Source: JAKPCT01 sp029553165 (GTDB taxonomy: Bacteria; Bacillota; UBA4882; UBA8346). Taken from it: DNA of 33,314 bases. The stretch is taken from assembly GCA_035359995.1 (NCBI GenBank), contig DAORZT010000028.1, positions 1-33,314 on the forward strand. Direction: 5' to 3'. Every line of letters begins with the position of its first letter. Positions within the stretch are counted from its first letter, which is position 1. The notes beneath the pieces were generated by a model. That model did not search any database and was not told where the DNA came from. It worked only from the letters and a program-made list of their open reading frames with translations. Shown piece after piece: positions 29,580-33,314 of this stretch. A program made the position numbers and the translations under genes.

Positions 29580-30965
29580 ATGAATATTATTCGTGTTATC
29601 ATGCCTATTTTCCTCTCTATAGTTGAAATGGTTTTAGATACCTTATCAGGGAAAGTGGACTATCAGCAGTTTCAACAACAATTGGCCAACAAGCTTAATG
29701 AAGTCGGCTGCGAGATTATGAAACTAGTTCTGCAAGAGCTTGACGAGGAAATTAAGCAGGACAAAAGTAAGCGTCCTGGATGGCAAGTATGCCGAACGGG
29801 CGATCCTAAAGAGATTGTAACTTGCTTTGGGGTCATCAGTTATGAAAGAACTTACTATCGTCATAAAACAACCCGGCAATACGCATATCTCGTTGATGAA
29901 CAGGCAGGCTATACGCCGCATATGCGTGTCGGTCAAGAAGTAAAGGCTAAATTGGTATCCTGTGCAGCCGATATGGCATACCGGAAAAGCGCCAGGGCAG
30001 TAGGTGATGCATGTGGTGGTATTACGCTTAGCGGCCAGACCGTCTTGCAGGCGGTGAGACAGTTTGGTCGGCCGGTAAAATCCGTGCAGGAACGAAAGAA
30101 GGTAAAAACACTTTATATAGAAGCGGACGAAGACCATGTGGCAAATCAGCATGGACGTGCTATGGAAGCTCGTCTGGTATATGTTCACGAAGGCTGGCAT
30201 GATCAAAACGGGCATCGTGAGATAGTAAATCCGCTATATCAAAGCAGCGTAGATGAAGATGCCTATGAGTTTTGGGAGCGTATCTGGGATGAAGTTAACG
30301 CCCGCTATGATTTAGATAGCGTAGAAAAGATATACCTAATGGGGGACGGTGCCGCCTGGATACAATGCGGTCTAAACGTATTTCCTGAAGCCGAGTTTAT
30401 TCTGGATCGATTTCATCTGATGAAATATATTCGGCGAGCGGTTGGTGGGTTACATGAACAAGGAAAAGCTTTGCGGGGCGCGTTGCGGTTTGGTAACCGG
30501 GAAAAAGCAGAAAAAGTCATCGAGGAACTAGTAAACTTGGCCAGTACAAAAGGCCGCAAGCAAGCCATTCTTGAGGCCTGGGGGTACATCGAAAACAACT
30601 GGGAAGGCATTACCGGACTATATCGTCAAAGGGATGTATGGTGCAGCGCAGAAGGGCATGTAAGCCACGTGCTTTCGGCACGGCTGAGCAGTCGTCCAAT
30701 GGGATGGAGCCTGGACGGCGCTCGGCACATGGCATACGTGCGCGTTTGTCAGGCAAACGGCCAATCAGTAGCAGCCGAGTATATCAGGCAGCAGCAGACA
30801 AAGGAACTGCCGGTCTTGACTGTTGCTGAAGAACGCCTGGAAACGGAGCGGAAGAAGTTAAGAGTAGCGCGGGAAGTATTAGATAATATACCGGTACTAA
30901 AAGGCCCGAAAAGCTTTCTGTATGAGGCATTGCGGGGGCTATCTTTGGCTTTTGCGTGTTCATAA
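29580..30965 (+). CDS. ISLre2-family (UPF0236-type) transposase
   Basis: 461 residues, near the family's usual length. Recognisable ISLre2 blocks: CFGVISYERTYYRHK, LVDEQAGYTP, SARAVGDACGGITLSGQTV, LYIEADEDHVANQHG (acidic, with the family's conserved D.DhV), IYLMGDGAAWI, FILDRFHLMKYI, and LSSRPMGWSLDGA.HMA. The Asp-rich motifs are likely the metal-binding catalytic residues. The C-terminus FLYEALRGLSLAFACS looks complete or only slightly short. The ATG at 29580 uses AGAGGTG; GTG at 29568 is rejected because it lies inside that site. The leader can form a structure sequestering this start. Codon use (GC-richer) differs from nearby genes. Confidence 0.93.
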   Translation: MNIIRVIMPIFLSIVEMVLDTLSGKVDYQQFQQQLANKLNEVGCEIMKLVLQELDEEIKQDKSKRPGWQVCRTGDPKEIVTCFGVISYERTYYRHKTTRQYAYLVDEQAGYTPHMRVGQEVKAKLVSCAADMAYRKSARAVGDACGGITLSGQTVLQAVRQFGRPVKSVQERKKVKTLYIEADEDHVANQHGRAMEARLVYVHEGWHDQNGHREIVNPLYQSSVDEDAYEFWERIWDEVNARYDLDSVEKIYLMGDGAAWIQCGLNVFPEAEFILDRFHLMKYIRRAVGGLHEQGKALRGALRFGNREKAEKVIEELVNLASTKGRKQAILEAWGYIENNWEGITGLYRQRDVWCSAEGHVSHVLSARLSSRPMGWSLDGARHMAYVRVCQANGQSVAAEYIRQQQTKELPVLTVAEERLETERKKLRVAREVLDNIPVLKGPKSFLYEALRGLSLAFACS

Positions 30966-31035
30966 TATAAAAATACTCGTTTCAGGCGAGGACTTCTTCG
31001 TTTTTAAAAAACTACTACAGTGTCTTGACGCTATC

Positions 31036-31044
31036 GTGCCGCTT
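31036..31044. repeat. right 9-bp target-site duplication of the ISLre2 element
   Basis: GTGCCGCTT, identical to 29463-29471; it lies 8 bases upstream of the tRNA-Arg promoter -35. Confidence 0.85.
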
Positions 31045-31052
31045 TTTGTAAG

Positions 31053-31081
31053 TTGTCGAACCGGTCTTTTTTTGGTATAAT
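31053..31081 (+). promoter_or_regulatory. sigma-A promoter for tRNA-Arg
   Basis: TTGTCG (31053-31058), 17-base spacer, TATAAT (31076-31081). The IS element has replaced everything upstream of the -35 (any UP element). Confidence 0.75.
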
Positions 31082-31098
31082 ATTTATGCTCCTAATTT

Positions 31099-31174
31099 GG
31101 CCCCGTAGCTCAGAGGATAGAGCAGCGGTTTCCTAAACCGTGTGTCGGATGTTCGACTCATCTCGGGGCCGCCA
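31099..31174 (+). tRNA. tRNA-Arg (anticodon CCT)
   Basis: Cloverleaf: acceptor GGCCCCG/CGGGGCC, D arm GCTC...GAGC, anticodon stem GCGGT/ACCGT with loop TTCCTAA, T arm GGATG-TTCGACT-CATCT, discriminator G and encoded CCA. Reads AGG. Followed by a terminator at 31185. Confidence 0.95.
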
Positions 31175-31184
31175 TAGAAATGAC

Positions 31185-31218
31185 AAGGGTTTCGCGAAAT
31201 GCGAGACCTTTATTTTTT
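31185..31218 (+). terminator. intrinsic terminator of tRNA-Arg
   Basis: AAGGGTTTCGC (31185-31195) pairs with GCGAGACCTTT (31201-31211) with minor mismatches, followed by ATTTTTT. Confidence 0.75.
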
Positions 31219-31332
31219 ACTCCAAAAATGCTCTCTGCAACAAATATTGCAACTAAAATCCGCAAATGCGCACCGCTATTGGTAAAGTTTTTTAGATGGC
31301 TGACGATAAAAAAATTAGAAAGGAGTGAAACA

Positions 31333-31527
31333 ATGTTTAATATTTTTAATGCGTTGAAAAGAAAAGAATTAATGGGATTACCAGTAGCGTGTAATTGCGG
31401 AAGTAAGAATTTAGAACGATGTAATGACAAATATATGAATGATAAAGAAGTAATTACAGTTGTAGTTTGTTCTGATTGTAAAAGCATTTTAGGTTTGTGG
31501 TCCGATGATGGGATTCCAATAATTTAA
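31333..31527 (+). CDS. small zinc-ribbon-like protein
   Basis: 64 residues: MFNIFNALKRKELMGLPVACNCG, then a short linker and VVVCSDCKSILGLWSDDG. The C.C (residues 20 and 22) and C..C (about 46 and 49) pairs would make one zinc ribbon; an extra Cys lies at about 31. ATG at 31333 is chosen because AGAAAGGAGTG precedes it; the frame is open upstream to 31180 but that region contains the tRNA terminator. No family name can be given. It starts the accessory region downstream of tRNA-Arg. Confidence 0.65.
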   Translation: MFNIFNALKRKELMGLPVACNCGSKNLERCNDKYMNDKEVITVVVCSDCKSILGLWSDDGIPII

Positions 31528-31673
31528 ACACCCTCAATTAAACTCTTCAGGATTCTTTTTTTCTCTACTCCAATTAATTTTAATATTTAATTTGGCTAAC
31601 TAATTTTTTTACCCCAAATCTACTCTATCTATATTTTTGTCAACACTTGTCGTTATTGGTTTGGTTTTGAGTT

Positions 31674-31982
31674 TTAAATTTTTATTTCCTGCAACCCATT
31701 CCCCACCAGCGTCACCCAGTATCCAAGGACGATTCCCCGCATCAATGCCTGAGTATAAATGATCTCATCCTGCCGGTTGATGGGTAAAATCCACTCCTCA
31801 TCATATTCATCAAGCAAATCCCGGTCTTCAGGGGCCAACTTCTCGCGGATTCGGTTCAGCAATTCCGCAGGGCGTTCACTTAACCGTCTGAACTCCGGAT
31901 CATGGATAATGATCTCGTCATGGATCCGGGCAAGGTGTTCAAGGATCATGACGTGGATGGAACTATGGGGGCTGGTGAGCAT
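31674..31982 (-). CDS. DUF6809-like small protein, copy 1
   Basis: 102 residues, helical and acidic: IHDEIIIHDPEFRRLSERPAELLNRIREKLAPEDRDLLDEYDEEW, then INRQDEIIYTQALMRGIVLGYWV. The pattern (short N-terminal helix, DPE[FY]R.L, E.L....LSxED, 'L.E...', final Y..ALMRG/FK.G helix) resembles the small DUF6809 family found in Clostridia and their phages; that assignment is from memory. AAGGAGGT precedes the ATG at 31982. A second, about 90% identical copy lies at 32963-33271 in the same orientation. Confidence 0.65.
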   Translation of the reverse strand: MLTSPHSSIHVMILEHLARIHDEIIIHDPEFRRLSERPAELLNRIREKLAPEDRDLLDEYDEEWILPINRQDEIIYTQALMRGIVLGYWVTLVGNGLQEIKI

Positions 31983-32121
31983 CGGAGACCTCCTTGATCT
32001 TAATGGTTGTGGGAAAGAGATTTTTATTCATTAAAAAGGAAAGGCTTGGAATGTGTAGAATAAATAAGGAATCTGCGTATCGTATAATATTTCTTCAATA
32101 AGTACACTAACCAATCGGTAA

Positions 32122-32247
32122 CTATTATGTCTCAAAGATCAGGAACTGGAACGATATTTTAAGGAAGTAGAGCAACTAAATGAAGAAGATCGGTTTGTGA
32201 TTAAGAAGGTTATTGAGTCGATCTTGTTCAAGAATAAGAGTAAATAG
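32122..32247 (+). pseudogene. C-terminal fragment of an XRE-type regulator
   Basis: An open frame without a start, bounded upstream by TAA at 32119-32121, reads LKDQELERYFKEVEQLNE followed by EDRFVIKKVIESILFKNKSK and a stop at 32245-32247. That sequence matches the conserved tail following the DNA-binding domain of many clostridial and phage helix-turn-helix (XRE) regulators (DKEL...F.EVE.L.EED..VIK.VIEA.L). The HTH part is missing, so this is a remnant. Confidence 0.55.
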
Positions 32248-32287
32248 TTCTTATGCTTCGAATAATTTAGTAAGGAAGGGATGGATA

Positions 32288-32890
32288 ATGGCACAAATAA
32301 CAAGAGATGATGCTTTTGCGCTGTTAAGAAAATATAACAAAGACCCTTTTCATATCCAGCATGCATTGACAGTTGAGGCTGTAATGCAGTGGTTTGCCAA
32401 AGAGCTGGGATATGGCGCGGAAGCCGAGTATTGGGGCATTGTCGGACTACTGCATGATATTGATTTCGGTTTATACCCGGATGAACACTGCTTAAAGGCG
32501 CCGGAGCTGCTGCGTGAAGCTGGGGTCAGTGAGGAGATTATTCACAGTGTTGTGTCCCACGGCTATGGTATTACTGTTGGTTGTGGCGTCACTATTGATG
32601 TAGCTCCGGAGCATGAGATGGAGAAAGTGCTCTTTGCAGTAGACGAGTTGACCGGACTGATCTGGGCAGCAGCACTGATGCGTCCCTCGAAGAGTACCAA
32701 GGACATGGAACTTAAGTCGTTGAAGAAAAAGTATAAGAGCAAAGGCTTTGCCGCTGGTTGCTCCAGAGAAGTCATTGAGCGCGGTGCAGCACAACTTGGC
32801 TGGGAACTTGACAAGTTGCTTTCCATGACCCTGCAAGCTATGGCTGAGACTGAAGACCAGATCCAGGATAAAATAGAAGTCATGGCTTAA
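32288..32890 (+). CDS. HD-domain hydrolase
   Basis: 200 residues. Single HD domain: HIQHALTVEAVMQWFAKEL, LLHDIDFG (metal-binding HD), and VVSHGYG, then the family-specific LFAVDELTGLIWAAALMRPSKS, LKSLKKKYKSKGFAAGCSREVI. This is a widespread clostridial family of small cytosolic HD proteins, probably phosphohydrolases of nucleotide-like substrates; no GYP motif, so not a c-di-GMP enzyme. The ATG at 32288 has AAGGAAGGG 7 bases upstream; ATG 32281 is out of frame. It stands between two copies of a DUF6809-like gene. Confidence 0.85.
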   Translation: MAQITRDDAFALLRKYNKDPFHIQHALTVEAVMQWFAKELGYGAEAEYWGIVGLLHDIDFGLYPDEHCLKAPELLREAGVSEEIIHSVVSHGYGITVGCGVTIDVAPEHEMEKVLFAVDELTGLIWAAALMRPSKSTKDMELKSLKKKYKSKGFAAGCSREVIERGAAQLGWELDKLLSMTLQAMAETEDQIQDKIEVMA

Positions 32891-32911
32891 TAAGGTTGAG
32901 GATAAGGTAGA

Positions 32912-32956
32912 ACTCCATTTTTCGACAAGATTAATATTCGAAAGATGGAGTCTTTT
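32912..32956 (+). terminator. intrinsic terminator after the HD hydrolase gene
   Basis: ACTCCATTTTTCGA (32912-32925) pairs with TCGAAAGATGGAGT (32937-32950), 14 bp with one G-U, followed by CTTTTATTT. It may serve both strands, since the DUF6809-like copy 2 ends at 32963 from the right. Confidence 0.82.
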
Positions 32957-32962
32957 ATTTAA

Positions 32963-33271
32963 TCAGACTTTAATCTCCTGTAACCCATTCCCCACCAGCG
33001 TCACCCAATACCCAGGGACAATCCCCCGTATCAATGCTTGAGTATAGATGATCTCATCCTGCCGGTTGATGGGTAAAATCCACTCCTCATCATATTCATC
33101 GAGCAAATGACGGTCTTCGGGAGCCAACTTCTCGCGGATCCGGTTCAGCAATTCCACAGGCCGTTCACTTAACCGTCTGAACTCCGGATCATGGATAATG
33201 ATCTCGTCATGAATCCGGGCAATGTGTTCAAGGATCATGGCGTGGATGGATTTGTGATTGCTAGTAAGCAT
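32963..33271 (-). CDS. DUF6809-like small protein, copy 2
   Basis: 102 residues, same length as the copy at 31674-31982 and differing at only about a dozen positions (for example SNHKSIHA for SPHSSIHV at the N-terminus, RH for RD in the middle, IRGIVPG for MRGIVLG). Nucleotide identity is also high, so the duplication is fairly young. GGAGGT precedes the ATG at 33271. Confidence 0.65.
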   Translation of the reverse strand: MLTSNHKSIHAMILEHIARIHDEIIIHDPEFRRLSERPVELLNRIREKLAPEDRHLLDEYDEEWILPINRQDEIIYTQALIRGIVPGYWVTLVGNGLQEIKV

Positions 33272-33314
33272 AACTGGAAACCTCCGTTTTTTGAAAGTTT
33301 GAGTAATATAGGAG

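Larger units (their letters stand above)
29472..31035 (+). mobile_element. ISLre2-family insertion sequence (1564 bp)
   Basis: Carries one ISLre2-type transposase. Its ends are imperfect inverted repeats of about 29 bp: left begins GTTAGTGT and contains TGTAGGAGTTTTT (29488-29500); right, read inward from 31035, begins GATAGCGT and contains TGTAGTAGTTTTT, both with exactly 16 bases before TGTAG. By my alignment 21 of 29 positions agree. Perfect 9-bp direct repeats GTGCCGCTT flank these ends, the duplication size expected for this family. Intact gene and perfect duplication imply a fairly recent insertion. It sits between the YkuS-family gene and tRNA-Arg, ending 18 bases before the tRNA promoter -35. 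Confidence 0.9.
31674..33271 (-). repeat. direct repeat pair of a 0.3-kb gene
   Basis: The two DUF6809-like genes (31674-31982 and 32963-33271) form direct repeats of about 310 bp, roughly 90% identical, separated by about 980 bases holding the XRE remnant and the HD hydrolase. Homologous recombination between them would delete the hydrolase gene. Confidence 0.8.

Noticed and set aside
31180..31332. 51-residue N-terminal extension of the zinc-ribbon protein
   Set aside because: Would be encoded by the tRNA-Arg terminator region; a strong ribosome binding site directly precedes the internal ATG at 31333.

Overview
The window looks like an origin-proximal chromosome segment of a low-GC, endospore-forming Firmicute (Clostridia- or Limnochordia-like). 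The evidence is a sporulation gene set (spoVG, spoVT, ypeB, a Spo0E-like regulator), a long SRP RNA with an Alu domain, a serine T-box, strong AGGAGG ribosome binding sites and sporulation-type promoters. A small exported protein at the left edge resembles an outer-membrane beta-barrel, which would fit one of the diderm Firmicute lineages, but that is only a hint. The sequence is a scaffold: a 100-N gap (12307-12406) cuts a minus-strand gene.

Layout. 1-1595: beta-barrel-like exported protein, terminators, a gene remnant, a parS-like palindrome and a two-repeat NHL fragment. 1596-12302: housekeeping block in the order known around the Bacillus origin: SRP RNA, ispE, a GntR regulator, a MobA-like nucleotidyltransferase, spoVG behind a sigma-H-type promoter, tRNA-Gln, glmU, pth, a small PrsW/CPBP-like membrane protein, mfd, and spoVT behind a sigma-G-type promoter with a structured leader. 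12307-18491: gap, phosphohexomutase with an overlapping methyltransferase, htrA-rlmH, a minus-strand YggT/lipid-kinase pair and a flavodoxin. 18506-25357: HD-GYP protein, a 6S-like RNA with its own promoter and terminator, ypeB without sleB, Ser T-box plus serA, an unknown small gene, comB and a Spo0E-like gene. 25361-29399: lipoprotein, a membrane PAS-GGDEF-HD-GYP protein, a small exported protein and a YkuS-family protein.

29463-33314 is accessory. A 1564-bp ISLre2-family element has recognisable ends and a perfect 9-bp target duplication, and it sits just upstream of the tRNA-Arg(CCT) promoter. Its transposase leader can fold into a three-way junction that closes directly on the start codon. 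Beyond the tRNA lie a small zinc-ribbon protein, two near-identical copies of a DUF6809-like gene, a fragment of an XRE-type regulator and an HD-domain hydrolase.

How the genes work together: cell-envelope precursor supply (ispE, glmU, phosphohexomutase), translation quality control (pth, rlmH, tRNAs, SRP RNA), transcription-coupled repair (mfd), envelope stress (htrA), serine synthesis under tRNA-Ser control, c-di-GMP turnover (two HD-GYP proteins, one with GGDEF), and timing or execution of sporulation and germination. The points most worth a second look are the parS-like site, the sigma-H and sigma-G promoters, the IS leader structure with exact IS boundaries, the terminator-like hairpin inside pth, the minimal PrsW-like protein, the Spo0E-like protein with a changed signature, and the duplicated DUF6809-like genes.
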